Origin: Gigaspora margarita
Taxonomy: Eukaryota; Glomeromycota; Glomeromycetes; Diversisporales; Gigasporaceae
Length of the DNA stretch: 64,000 nucleotides
Direction of reading: 5' to 3'
NCBI GenBank assembly: GCA_009809945.1
Contig: WTPW01000323.1
Coordinates: 354,318 to 418,317, forward strand
Positions within the stretch are counted from its first letter, which is position 1. Every line of letters begins with the position of its first letter. Under the pieces are notes generated by a model. That model had not been told where the DNA came from. It did no database searches and saw only the letters and a program-made list of their open reading frames with translations. Both the position numbers and the translations under genes were made by a program. Positions 24,200 through 35,745 of the stretch are shown piece by piece.

Positions 24200-25330
24200 G
24201 CTTGTAACTTTTTCTAAAAGTTCTAGCAGCCTGTGGTTTTTAGACAGGCTTGGTAATTTTGTAAAACCAAATTACAAGTAAATACTATATATAAAAATAA
24301 ACAAAAAGCCAACTCATGGGCTGCATTTTTTTTCAAGTAAAGGTGCTCACTTCTGGAGTAAGAGTTTTATTCAAGCATTATTAGATTCTGGGCTTTCTAT
24401 ATGAAGGTCACCCAATATAATACATTGATATGAGTACAACTAGCCATACCTGCAACTTTTGGTTGCCTATTTAAGTAGCCACCTGAAGGTTCTACACTAG
24501 CTGTTATACCTGTAACCTGCATACTTGTTATTGACTAATTTAAACTTTCTGATCATTGCCGTTTGCTATCCCATCTTGTATTACCAGAACACATTCTGAA
24601 TTCTTTTCTACCTCTTTTAGAACTACTTTATCCTCAGTGAGAGACCTGGTAAAGCAGTTCCTGTCCTACACAGGTAATACCTACACTTCAGTAATTTACA
24701 CATTTACTGAGATGGACCATTTGCAGTTAGAGGTTATCCTTAAACTACTACCATTACCTACTTCTTGCCCTTGTGAAGTTCCCTCAACCCCAGTTTACCC
24801 AGTTAGTTACTCTTTTGGATCCTTTTTCCCAGTCACTACTTACTTCCAATCCAAAGACTCAGAAGGGTTGGTCAGTCTGGTATTAGGATGCCATATGGTC
24901 TCTCTCCCCTTGGTACATGCTTCTAAAACACATGACCTTTTCTTCCAGTGTGACTCTGGTGGTCCAGTTGGTAGGGTCCTCCAACCCTTTTGTTATTGGT
25001 TTTTTGCTTCCAGTTAGTCACCGTCCAAGATTCTTTTCCCTATCACCATCAAAAGTCAGGTACTTCTCTACTCAGATCTTGCCAAGTGGGGTTCTTTTGC
25101 TAATTTCCAGGATTTGTACATTTTCTTTTTCCTTATGTAACATTACACAAGTTAGTTAGCTCCCAATAACTTGGTATTACCCAGGTTACAGATCAAAGAT
25201 CCAATTAGTTAAAGCGCAAATTAGTTCTGTAACACAAATGCAATTTCAAAACTGTCTCCAGTGGCTGTACCTGTTGCTTAGGGGTGACAACAACCCAACT
25301 TCACTATGTTGCTACACCTGGGCTGCATTT
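24200..25330 (+). other. GC-raised island with a 153-codon frame of unknown origin
   Basis: This block is visibly less AT-rich than its surroundings. The plus strand is open from an ATG at 24556 to a stop at 25015-25017 (153 residues, Ser/Thr/Pro/Phe-rich, no recognised domain), with an overlapping second frame to 25159. The minus strand also has protein-like stretches (for example TGSKKPITKGLEDP). The block is bracketed by a short direct repeat, GGGCTGCATTTTTTT (about 24320 and 25320). It may be a decayed gene or retroelement piece; I cannot name it. Confidence 0.3.
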
Positions 25331-28300
25331 TTTTCAAATTTATTACTTATCTCATTTTAAATATAAAAATAAAAAAGTACTTGTATTCTTAAACTATAGT
25401 ACTTTATATTTCATAAACATGGTTTATTTTAAGTAACCCCTAAAAGCAGCATTTGAAAATGGCCTATTATTGCAATTTATTATGAAAAATAAATCTATAA
25501 TATGCATGTTGATCACTCAAATTTATAGTAAAAAATTTATCTTGTAATTTGTGTAATATATCATATGACTGATATTAACTTTTAATAAAATATTAACAGA
25601 TTTACATGAAAATTTTATGTTAGTTGTATTTTGTTCTTCTAAACAACTTTCTTATTGTATAAAAATCAATTTGCTTAGACTTCATATTAGTGATCATTTT
25701 TATGTATGCAAAAGTATGCACACATGTGTAGATCCAATCGAATTTTTAAATAAAGCAATTTAATTGAATCTGTACACTGCACACTTTTGTGATATGAAAA
25801 ATGAACACTGCTTATATATAGCAATGATCAATAATTGTATATAAAAATTTGTTAAATTTTATTTTAAAAATTTTTATATATGATTATTAATAGTTGCACA
25901 ATATAAAAGTCAAAATAATACTAAGCAAATTGATTTTATCAATAAGAAAAGTTGTTCAGGAAAAAAATACACATACTATCAAATTTTTATGCAAATTGAA
26001 TAACTTTTTATTAGTATTTATTAGTATTGTATTCATATTGCATATCTACGAATTTAGATAAAAAATTTGTAATTTTTTGTAAAAATGTAAAATAGAAAAA
26101 CATATTAATCAAATGTCAACTGATTCACATGCAACTTTTAGAGTAAAGTTATTTTGTTCTTAAAAAACTTTTATATTGCATAAAATCTATTTACTTCATA
26201 TTAGTTTGACTTTTATATATAGCAACAATTAATAATCATATATAAAAATTCTTTAAAATAAATTTTAAAAATCTTTATATAAGTTACAATTATTGATTGT
26301 TGCTATATTAAAGTAAAATAATATTAAACAAATTGATTTTTATACAATAACAAGTTGTTTAGAAGAACAAATACATCTACTCTAAAATTTTTATTGAAAT
26401 CAGTTTATATTTTATTAATATAGTTTTTTATATTTCTACAAAAAAAATTACAAAATTTTTGGTTATATTTGTAGCCATATAAAATAAAAATAATACTAAT
26501 AAAAAGTTATCTAATTTGCTTGTAAATTTATTATAGGTATATTTTGTTATTCTAGACACCTTTTATTATTGCATAAAAATCAATTACTTAGTATTGCTTT
26601 TTTTCTATATACAATCATATATAAAATTTTAAAATACCTCTACTAAATTATTTTTTTTATATTCATTATAATTTGTGCTTATATAGAGACACTTTTGTAA
26701 AATTACACCTTTTATAATTACTATATTAGAGTGTGCCCAACTGTGTAATTATAGAAAAAGATAGCAGTACTATAATTAAAATGTAATAAATAATAATAAA
26801 AACAAATAGATAATAGTTAAATAAAACACTTGGCTTTCATATAAAGCTTATTCAGTTATAAGGTTTTAAATGTGATAAATTAGAAAAGCTAGCTAGATAA
26901 AACAAACTGTAAAAACTATTTTAAGTATATTATATACCAAATAACTTGAGTTATTTGATAGTTCTGATCATAGTAAAGTATCAGATTAAACATATTATTA
27001 GTTCTAGTATTAAAACATAGGCATTACAGTACTAAAATTTTTCAAGAGATTTTTTTATTAAAATACAAAAGGTGGCAGACTACTAACAATTTTTTTGAAA
27101 GCTTCAATTTTTCTATATTTTTATATTATATTGGATCTTGTAATTAAATTATAGCAAAAAGTTGCATAATCTATTTGTTCAATTAGAAATAACAATTTCA
27201 TGTATCCAATTAGACATAGTGGGAAAAGTGAGAGTCCAATAATTAAAATAAGAAATATAGAAATCATAAACTAGCAAAATTATAAAAAAATATTTCAGTA
27301 AAATATTTAGCAAGGTCTTAAAAATAGATACAACCCAATTTTAAAAGCATTATATATAAATAAGTACATACAACTAAGTGTGATGAATAAATATATGCAC
27401 TTCTGAGTATTCCTAATTATAATTTTTTAAATTAGAAAGTTTTTGAAATAAAGATCTTATTTTATTTTTCTGATTTATAATTCAATATAGTAAAAATACT
27501 ATTTAAAAATTTCTACTTATTTTTGAGAAGTTTTTTAGGCTTCACATGTATCGATTTGATTGGCTAATTTTATCAATTATCATTACACAAATTTTAAAAT
27601 TTTAAAATTTGAATTTTGCTAACTTTCACTCTAGATGATATTACCTAGTTCAAAAATCAGGTAAAATCAGGTTGGAAGATGGATTAAAAGCACAGTTGAA
27701 AGAATAGTTTATAAAATGCCATGCCAGTCAAAAATTTTGCAGATCACATGAACAATATTTGTATGTACAGTAAAGTTTAACATAGTCAATAATATTTGAT
27801 TTGCAAAAGATAGTTTATGCTTTCACTATAGCTGTTGCCTTTGCTACAATGATTCATTTTACTAAAGTATAGGAAAAAGACTTTTAATCACTTTATCTTT
27901 AATTTAACCCTAAACAAAGATTTTAGCTTAAACTAAGTTTCTAAATAAGGCCAATATTGGGTATTCTCAAGTAATAATATTCTTCAAATCATTTTATTGC
28001 ATTAATCCTATTCTACAAAATTTTACTATCATGTAATTTTGTATAGCTCAAACCAATAGCAAGTCTTGCTTTAATATAATGCAACATGAGCATAAAGATC
28101 AGAACAAAATGGTTGCTTTTTCAAAAATCATATATTTCCCTAAAATTTATATAAAAAATTACCTTTTGCACTATAACAAAAAAATTTCTTAAGCAATCTT
28201 TCCATATATTTTGCTAATATCAAGCTCTATAGAACTCTAACCTAAACAAAGTTGAAATTTTTTGTGCATAGTCATGCTAACTCTAACTTAAACAAGCTTG

Positions 28301-28376
28301 AAGTTTTTTAGGTATAGTTGCATAATCCTGGATAAGATACTTCAGATATTCTTATGTAGCACTCTCAATAATATTA
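25331..28376. other. Non-coding very AT-rich stretch with repeated phrases
   Basis: No gene seen. Phrases such as AAAATTTTTATATA, ATTGCATAAAAATCAATTT and TGTTCTTCTAAACAAC recur in both directions between about 25550 and 26600, suggesting an old inverted array. Confidence 0.5.
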
Positions 28377-28526
28377 GGGTCGTGCCATTAATCACCTGAT
28401 TATTTTTTATTAGAGGCCTACCCCCCTTCTCCCTCCTTAATATAGATTTGGTTAGGTTTCTATATATAGTTTCAACATTTTTTACCCTCTTCTCCCCTAA
28501 AAAATTACTTAATTTTGCCACTCCCC
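28377..28526. mobile_element. ~150 bp MITE, copy 1 (GGGTCGTGCCATTAATCACC end)
   Basis: It shares the phrases TTAATCACCTGATTATTTTT, AGATTTGGTTAGGTTTC and TATATATAGTTTCAACATTT with the opposite-strand copy at 44150-44298, in the same order. Its own target duplication is unclear. Confidence 0.7.
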
Positions 28527-28581
28527 TTACTAGAAAAAAAATTACTAGTTAGTAATAATTAAATAAAAAAGTAAAACAGTA

Positions 28582-28616
28582 TATTTTTACAAGTTTACTA
28601 AAATGCACCACCGGTG
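28582..28616. repeat. 35 bp repeat, inverted partner at 32522
   Basis: TATTTTTACAAGTTTACTAA continuing to ACCACCGGTG matches, inverted, the segment at 32522-32556. Either the ends of a ~4 kb element or the ends of two separate elements. Confidence 0.55.
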
Positions 28617-28879
28617 TTCAACACTAGTATGTAGTGTAATGTGAAGATTAATATAAAAAAATAAACAAAAAAAAATAAACAAAAATTGAATTTAATAAAC
28701 GTTAATTGAGAGTTAATAGTTAGAAGTTAGGGTAAATCATAGTATATAGTGAAATTTTGCAAGGAATTTTAGTTTTTTTTTAAAAAAAAGTGGTTTTATA
28801 GATGAATTTTTTTTGCATTTGGCGATCTTGCCTCTTTTATTAATGAACTATGCAGTCTAACTGCCTTTTGTACAAATAC

Positions 28880-29900
28880 AAATAACTACTAACATTCTAC
28901 TTAAAAGAACTCTCCAAGTATTGACAAAGTCAATTACCCAAAGCGATCTGCTATACCAAACATTTGTCTCGATCTGGTCTTAGAGTATACCCTCCAAGTT
29001 ATATTCCATCAATCACTGACAGGTATTGGATGCCAATATCAAAACTGCCTTTCTTTTCTTAAAATTTTAACTTCTTCACAACTAGCACGTAAAGAAAAAG
29101 TAGGAAAATATAAAAAAAAAACAAAAACAAATAGAAAATGACCAAGAAAAAAAGGAAAAAAATGAAAGGAAGAAAAAGGAAAAATGAAAAAAAGACAAAA
29201 ACAAATAGAAAAAGAAAAAGAAAACAAAGTAAATCTAGATAGGTATAGTCAAAGTCTATACTAAACTCATAAAAATTATACAGTATGGTTCTATATAATC
29301 TCAATACTGCATTACAGTGAAGAATGTAACTATGTAACACTATATCTTCTAAGAGGTGTGAGATCCACCAATCGAAAATTTTATTATAAATCCATCTGTT
29401 AGACCTTTGTCATTCACTGATTCTATGTGGGCACTTGGCAGTGTTGTGAGCACATGATTTCTTGTGACTTTTGCACTAGAGTTTTAATTTTTAGATGTAA
29501 ACAATGTTGATCTTCTGGAGAGGGTATGCCAAAATTGCCACTTTTTGGAAAAATTAGAGAAAAAACTGAATGGGAGGCAAAAATGAACCAACATAAAGAG
29601 AGTGTAGTAGTTTGCATTATATAGAATAGTAAAGTCAACCAGGTTTCTGCTTCTACTCTGCCACAGCTCCACAGATACTTGACAAAAACTTCTGGTTTTC
29701 ACCAACTACTTGTTCTATAGTTCCGTAGTCTTCTACCAGGAAGTTTCAAATCCAAAGGGAAACTCTGTTTCAACTCTATTTCAAATATTCCATATAGTTC
29801 AAGGGACTCTCCAAGCTCTAAACTCCTTATTCCAATTGCTTTCAGTGAAGTCTTGTGTAAAGTAAATATTACTAACTATAAGTGTTGTTGCAGGTCCATT
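28880..29900 (+). pseudogene. Possible decayed coding segment, unknown
   Basis: Plus-strand pieces such as SGLRVYPPSYIPSITDRYWM and ISKLPFFS read like protein, followed by a Lys/Arg-rich low-complexity run (about 29090-29232, purine-rich) and further short open pieces. Many stops intervene. No family recognised; support is weak. Confidence 0.2.
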
Positions 29901-31045
29901 CGGTGATTGTTGGTTCGAGAGATTATCAAAAAGAGTTCATTTTGTATAGATGAAATTTTGAGTTAGAAGGTATTTTTGAAAAAAATAGCAAAATTGCAAA
30001 AAATTTATATTACACAAGATCTTTACATTACACTGTATTTAAAAATGTGATTGGTGAAAAATCATTTTGGTGTTGGCACCAGGGTTACAGTATGATTTCC
30101 CAAAATTCACTTTTCTAATATACCATTTTACTAAGTCCATAACGTCAAAAATACATTTCTTTGATATGCCTTAATTCCGATGGCTTATATTATTGATATT
30201 TCACTGAAAATTATTGACACTTAACTGACAATCCATTTCACTGAATATCATTTAGACGATAACTATTTTTATGATATTCTATTTTCTAGATATCACATTT
30301 TCCTAACATACTATTTTCTCAAAGTAATTTCACTGACAACTTATTTATGGAATGACATTTTCCCAAATTTATAATACTGTAAAGACTATAGTACAATTTC
30401 CTAAAAGACATTCTCCTGAAAGAACATAATACCAGCTAATCTTTTTGGGTTTATGTCCTTTTAGAAAAATGTCTTTTGGTTGAGTTACATTGCAAATAAA
30501 ACTGTAAAACAGTCTGATAAGTAAGCTGAATAATGCAGGCTAAAGTAACCGCTAACCCAATAAGGATTTCTATGGCAAATTTTATGTGAAATGCAAAATG
30601 ATCACACAAACTCAGACTACAATTTGTGACCCAAGCCATCCCACCCAGAGTAAGTTAGCTATTATCGTATAAGTAGTATTACAATCACATACTTATACTA
30701 ACAACTAGCCTGCCTTAAGTGGGCAGGAAACCACCAGCTAGCGCTAAACCGTACCAACTCAAATGCTTATCTTGTATCAGTTTTAAGTGTACATAGCAAC
30801 AAACTATAACTAATATAAAGTGCATTCATCAATTAAAACTCAACTCTGGCATATCAGTCCAGATTATTTCAATTTTTTTGTAAACATGCATGCAATGCTT
30901 TTTGAAAATATAAATATTAGCATATAAAGCATATTATTTGTTTGATGCATTGTCCAATTAGTTATGAGAATTTGTGGACCATTATTAAAAAATGTTATAT
31001 GTTTAACCATACACTTTGTGATATTTACATATCACTCTATTCTTG
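29901..31045. repeat. TTTCACTGACA-type repetitive region
   Basis: From about 30150 to 30480 words like ATTTCACTGACA, ATTTTCCCAAA and ATTTTCTCAAAG recur at roughly 13-25 bp intervals. The rest has no gene. Confidence 0.45.
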
Positions 31046-31366
31046 ATGGGTCCATATTATTTTGCTGACAATCACTTCACCGACATAACATTTCACTGAC
31101 AAATATTCACTAACAAGTTCATTTTACTGACAGTTTGTTTCACCGAAGCTCATTTTACCAACAAGTTTTTTTTTAAAAAGCACACTAACCTTAACCCTAA
31201 TTCCACCCTGACCCTACTCTGACCCTAACGACAATGACCAGAATTACTTTGTCAGTGAAATGAGCTTCGGTGAAATAAACTGTCAGTAAAATGAACTTGT
31301 CAGTGAATAATTGTCAGTAAAATGTTATGTCGGTGAAGTGATTGTTAGCAAAATAATTGCCACCCA
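31046..31366. repeat. 321 bp palindrome with telomere-like core
   Basis: The arms (31046-31165 and 31235-31366) pair through TTTTGCTGACAATCACTTCA and GTTCATTTTACTGACAGTTT. The loop (31185-31235) is rich in CCCTAA/CCCTGA words (CTAACCTTAACCCTAA, then CTGACCCTAACG), resembling degenerate TTAGGG telomere repeat. Confidence 0.75.
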
Positions 31367-32521
31367 TTTTTGATACATACATACATATAATACAATTTAT
31401 GCAATATTTAGTTGGATTACATGATTATGTATAATCCCTTATTAGAACGGTCTATTGCTTTTTTTTATAACAAAATTTCTCATAATTTTTGTTAGAACAA
31501 TCTGGTTTGATATACTGAAGTTATTTTGTTGTTTATGAATGCTGATTACATTAGTTTGCATCATTAAAACTGAAACAGAATATGTGCAATTAATATTGTG
31601 CCTAGGATCTCTATGAACAATCGAGTTTGTTTAGCTTAGCATTGGCTGGTCTTCATAATGACAAACTGGTTGTCAATATGAACATATAATATTGATATTC
31701 AGTAATCAATATAAAAATAGCAAATTCCTTTAGTCGTGGGTTGGTCATGAATTAAGGTCTTTTGTGGCTAAGCGATTGTTGATGTGGGATCCTGATTGAT
31801 TTTTATTCTTATTGCTGCCTTTATTAAGTTAGTGATTGCTGTTTGAGGAAAGTGATTTTTATCCTTTTTACCTTCTTGATTATACAGAATTGGAAAATAA
31901 TAACTCAAGTTGATGCAAAAACAACAGGTCAAAAAGATACTAAGCAAAGGAATAAGCAGCATAAAACTATCAACTCAGAAATGGTCTTATCTGCATTAAC
32001 ATTTGATAATTGTTCATATATATGCCAGTTTAATTTATACTAGATAATATAAAAATGAAAATCAAATCATGATCAAGTTATTACCTATTAGTTATTCATG
32101 CAATTAATTGATCTAATTCAAAGGTTACTATACAGTTTACTGAAGTTATTTTTCTAAAAATATATAATGCCAAATAAGTCAACCAGCTGACTTTGTGTTA
32201 TGCCTTTTTCAGGAAAATGGCTTTCAGAAACTTAGTTATACTAGCTTTAGACAGTAAATAAGGTTTCATTAAAACTTCTTTTAGGTTAAATTGAATATCA
32301 AAAAAATGGCTCTACAAAAAAAAAAGATCAGTGAAATCATTTGTTAGGATATTGGGCTATCGATAAATAGAATTGTCAATAAACAAGCTTTTGGTAAAAT
32401 ATACTATTAAATAAATGGGCTATCAGCATTATATCTTGTCAGAAAAAGAAGTTTCAATATAATAACATCAGAAAAATAGTTCATCAGTAAAATGGCTTTC
32501 AGAAAATTAAGAAATAATGGG
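31367..32521. other. Non-coding stretch
   Basis: No gene supported; from about 32180 the TCAGTAAAATGG family of words reappears, in the opposite sense to the 30150-30480 block. Confidence 0.45.
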
Positions 32522-32556
32522 CACTAGTGGTGCATTTTAGTAAACTCGTATTTTTC
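32522..32556. repeat. 35 bp repeat, inverted partner at 28582
   Basis: CACTAGTGGTGCATTTTAGT continuing to GTATTTTTC; complement of the 28582-28616 segment with few differences. Confidence 0.55.
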
Positions 32557-33100
32557 TATTTAGCTTGTTTAAATTATTTTATTGATACTATACTATTATT
32601 CAAATGTCTCTTCAAAAGATCAAAAAAAAACACTTGCACTAAAGTTATATAAGAATTAGTGGTGCAAAGCATATATGAAATAAGATAATTCAAATGATGT
32701 ATAAAGAAGGATATAATTAAAGAGTTATAATCAAATAATCATTTGCATAATATAATAATCATAGTTAAAATGGTAATATATAAGCAAAAGTAAAATAAAA
32801 AAAATCAGTTAATTACTCTTTCACTCTCAATAGAAATAAAAACTGAATAAATATTTTAAATACACTTGTCTTGCTAATATTGTTTGTGATGATTGGCCTG
32901 CGATACTATTATATTTTATCATTCTGTTTACAAAATAGAAGATAACAATTGTAGCAATTCAATCAAATCATTATGTTTTCAATATCTTTGTAAATATGGT
33001 ATAGAATGTTCTGACTACTATTTAGAAGCAAATAAAGTCTTATATAAAGATACAAAAATACTGAATAAAGCTTTAGTAGGTATTAGAATAGTTGATAACA
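32557..33100 (+). other. No clear gene; short ORF at 32947
   Basis: A frame to about 33100 includes SIKSLCFQYLCKYGIECSDY and a NKALVGIRIVDN segment. It runs straight into the palindrome at 33101. Not recognised; it may be a gene fragment cut by that insertion. Confidence 0.25.
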
Positions 33101-34890
33101 GGTCCAGGACATGTCCCTTTACTATGGTTCTGCAATTTGATTTGATTTTCAAATATTTGAATCAAATATTTGATCAAATTCAAATTTGACTATATTTGAT
33201 TTGATCAAATTCAATCTGATCAAATTTGATTTGATTTGACAAATATTTGATTTGATTTGAAAATTACTATAACAAATTCAAATTCAAATCAAATTCAAAT
33301 CCAAATATTTGAATCAAATCAAATTCAAATTAGGATCAATTTGATTTAATCAAATTCAAATTGACCCAATATTTGATTTGATTTGAATTTGAGGAACCCT
33401 ACCCTTTACAGGGGTTCAAAATGTTATCTATAATTAAATTTTTTAAAAAAACATATGAATTTACTATATAACTTTGAGCTAAGTTTCTTTTAAATATTAC
33501 TTATTAACTTTAAATTAAATTTTTTGGGTATATAGAAAAGGGGAGAAGAAAAAAATTGAGCTTAAAAATTGAATTAAAATTTAATCAATTTTGCACAAAA
33601 TGAAAATGTAACTTGGCCAAAATCAAATATTTTCCGATTTTAATATAAGAAGTACAGTACAGAACAGCAAGAAGCAACCAATTTTTTGGGGGCGCCAAAT
33701 TTAGTTATGTACCACAACTTCTGATTGGCTAATTTTATTAAGCTGCCAAATTTGGGTTATATAACACAACTTCTGATTGGCTAACTTTTATTAAACCACC
33801 AAAATTGATTTTTTAATAATAAGTATTATCCAATAAAATCATTTGCATATGACTAGCATTATATGATTGGGTAATTTCTTTGTGCCAAATTTCTGTTTTA
33901 CTATCAAAATTACCAAACTTTGATCTCTTATAACTCTTGTAAAAAACAAGTTATTAAAAATCTGTCTTACAGATTTGTAGTTTAGGTTATAAATAATAAA
34001 TTTGTAAGAGGGATTTTTAAAATAATTATTTGTTATAAAGTTATAAGACTTTAAACAACTGCAAAAAAATTGGATGTTTCTTGCTGTCCCATACTGTATA
34101 TATAAAAACATGCCCTGAACAACTTTACTTAGTCGATGGAAGTAGGTTACCTTGTAAGAAAAATGGGTTATCTATATACTAAAGTTAAAATTTATTGTAT
34201 TTCTTGATTAAACTTTTTTTCTTATTAGGTAACCTACTTTGGGCTCTTAAGCAAAGTTGTTTGGCATATAATTTTATATTACATCTAAAGTTAAAACGCA
34301 CTTTTCAGACCTTTTACTAAGTGAAAAATGGTGTTAAAGTTCAAAAAAAAAATTTTTCTAAAAAAAAAATTTTTTTTTTGAAAAAATTTTTTCTAACTTT
34401 AAACACATTTTTCACTTGGTAAAAGGTCCAAAAAGCGCGTTTTAACTTTAAATATAACATAAAATTATATGCCAAACAACTTTGCTTAAGAGCCCAAAGT
34501 AGGTTACCTAATAAGAAAAAAAGTTTAATCAAGAAATACAATAAATTTTAAATTTAGTATATAGATAACCCATTTTTCTTACAAGGTAACCTACTTCCAT
34601 CGACTAAGTAAAGTTGTTCAGGGCATGTTTTTACATATACTTCTTATGTTAAAATCGGAAAATATTTGATTCTTGCCAAGTTACATTTTCATTTTGTGCA
34701 AAATTGACAAAATTTTAATTCAATTTTTAAGCTTAATTTTTTCTTTTCCCCTTGTTCTATATACCCGAAAATTTAATTTAAAGTTAATAAGTAACATTTA
34801 AAAGAATCTTAGCTCAAAATTATATAGTAAATTTATATGTTTTTTTAAAAATTTTAATTATAGATAACAATGAAAGGGACATGCTCTGGG
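33101..34890. mobile_element. 1.8 kb nested palindromic element
   Basis: Outer arms match from GGTCCAGGACATGTCCCTTT at the left to AAAGGGACATGCTCTGGGCC at the right, continuing through GTTATCTATAATTAAA and GGAAAATATTTGATT-like words for over 200 bp. A second, near-perfect palindrome lies inside (34103-34632), with paired blocks GAACAACTTTACTTAGTCGA and CTTTGGGCTCTTAAGCAAAG. Between left arms there are two tandem copies of a ~65 bp unit with CACAACTTCTGATTGGCTAA (33690-33800). No coding frame. Confidence 0.82.
33123..33401. mobile_element. hAT-type MITE built of CAAATCAAAT motifs, copy 2
   Basis: Same family as 5510-5795. It is flanked by perfect 8-bp duplications CCCTTTAC (33115-33122 and 33402-33409). 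Ends TATGGTTCTGCAATTTG and TAGGGTTCCTCAAATTC. It sits in the left arm of the 33101-34890 palindrome, and the right arm lacks it. Confidence 0.93.
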
Positions 34891-34929
34891 CCTAATAAAG
34901 CTAAACAGAAGAACTAATTTATAATAAGA

Positions 34930-35558
34930 ACTTGATTCAACATGATAATAATGATGATAATGATGATAACAATGATGATGATAATAATAATGATAATTAT
35001 AATAATGCAATAATTATAATAGTGAACAAAAAAATTAGTATTAAATACAGATATGAAATTTGTTATATAGGATCTACTAATAGATTTCTTGATAACTATT
35101 TAAAACAAAAAGGCTTCAGTATATGCAATAAAAGGTCCAAAAGATAGTACAGTCAGACCTCCCTAAATGCAACCTCTCTAAATGCATATCTAAGTAAAAT
35201 CTCCCTAAATGCATGGCTTTTTTTCAGCCCAACTTAATATAATACTTATAGATTCTTATTTCCCTAAATGCATAACCTCTCTAAATGCATGTTTTTGAAA
35301 ATTTTTACTATGGTCCCAATGCTATGCATTTAGAGAGGTCTGACTGTACTATTATAAAATATCAAACATATGAATGTTCTTATGCTGGCATGCACAAACC
35401 TCAGAAGAAAATTCTAGAAGAGAACAAAAGGGATCAAAATTCATATATAATTGGGTATCTCTGGTATATTGTTCTTGCTTTTCCTAAATCAGTTGATAAA
35501 ATTTAAGTTAACAATATAATCAGTGAACATAATCATATAATAAATTCTCTCATTGCAA
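34930..35558 (+). pseudogene. FAR1-type DNA-binding domain relic
   Basis: After an Asn/Asp repeat (GATAATAATGATG runs at 34942-35000) the plus strand reads a FAR1/WRKY-GCM1-like zinc-binding segment: FLDNYLKQKGFSICNKRSKR, then after a MITE TIIKYQTYECSYAGMHKPQK and IGYLWYIVLAFPKS, ending SEHNH. Such domains belong to MULE transposases and their domesticated relatives. Where family members usually have C-P-W-H, this copy has Y-L-W-Y, each change explicable by a C-to-T or G-to-A transition, so zinc binding is probably lost. A TAA breaks the frame near 35505. Confidence 0.6.
35150..35346. mobile_element. 197 bp mariner-type MITE (CAGTCAGACC ends), copy 1
   Basis: Ends CAGTCAGACCTCCCTAAATG and its complement, flanked by TA (35148-35149, 35347-35348). 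CTCTCTAAATGCAT words repeat inside. It interrupts the FAR1-type relic. Copy 2 is at 57675-57849. Confidence 0.88.
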
Positions 35559-35745
35559 TAGTGTTCCTATAAACCTGAACTGAACTTTGGTCAAGTTCAG
35601 GTTCAGGTTCAGTTCAGTCATGTTCAATATTGAACTTTTAAGTCAAGTTCATGTTTAGTTCAGGTTCAATATTGAACTTTTAAGTCAAGTTCATGTTCAG
35701 TTCAGGTTCAGTTCAAGGTTCATGAGCATGTTCAGGTTTAGTAAC
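35559..35745. mobile_element. hAT-end fragment built of GTTCAG motifs
   Basis: Starts TAGTGTTCCTATAAACC, close to the ends of the 37913-40401 element (inward from its right end, TAGTGCTCCTACAAACTGG). The interior repeats GTTCAGGTTCAG / CTGAACTGAAC and GTTCAATATTGAAC. The opposite end was not found, so it may be a truncated copy. Confidence 0.65.

Noticed and set aside
29039..29340. Minus-strand Phe/Leu-rich frames
   Set aside because: Low-complexity translation of a purine-rich tract on the other strand.
34932..35010. Asp/Asn repeat protein
   Set aside because: A GATAAT/GATGAT microsatellite; coding meaning is uncertain outside the FAR1-type segment that follows.
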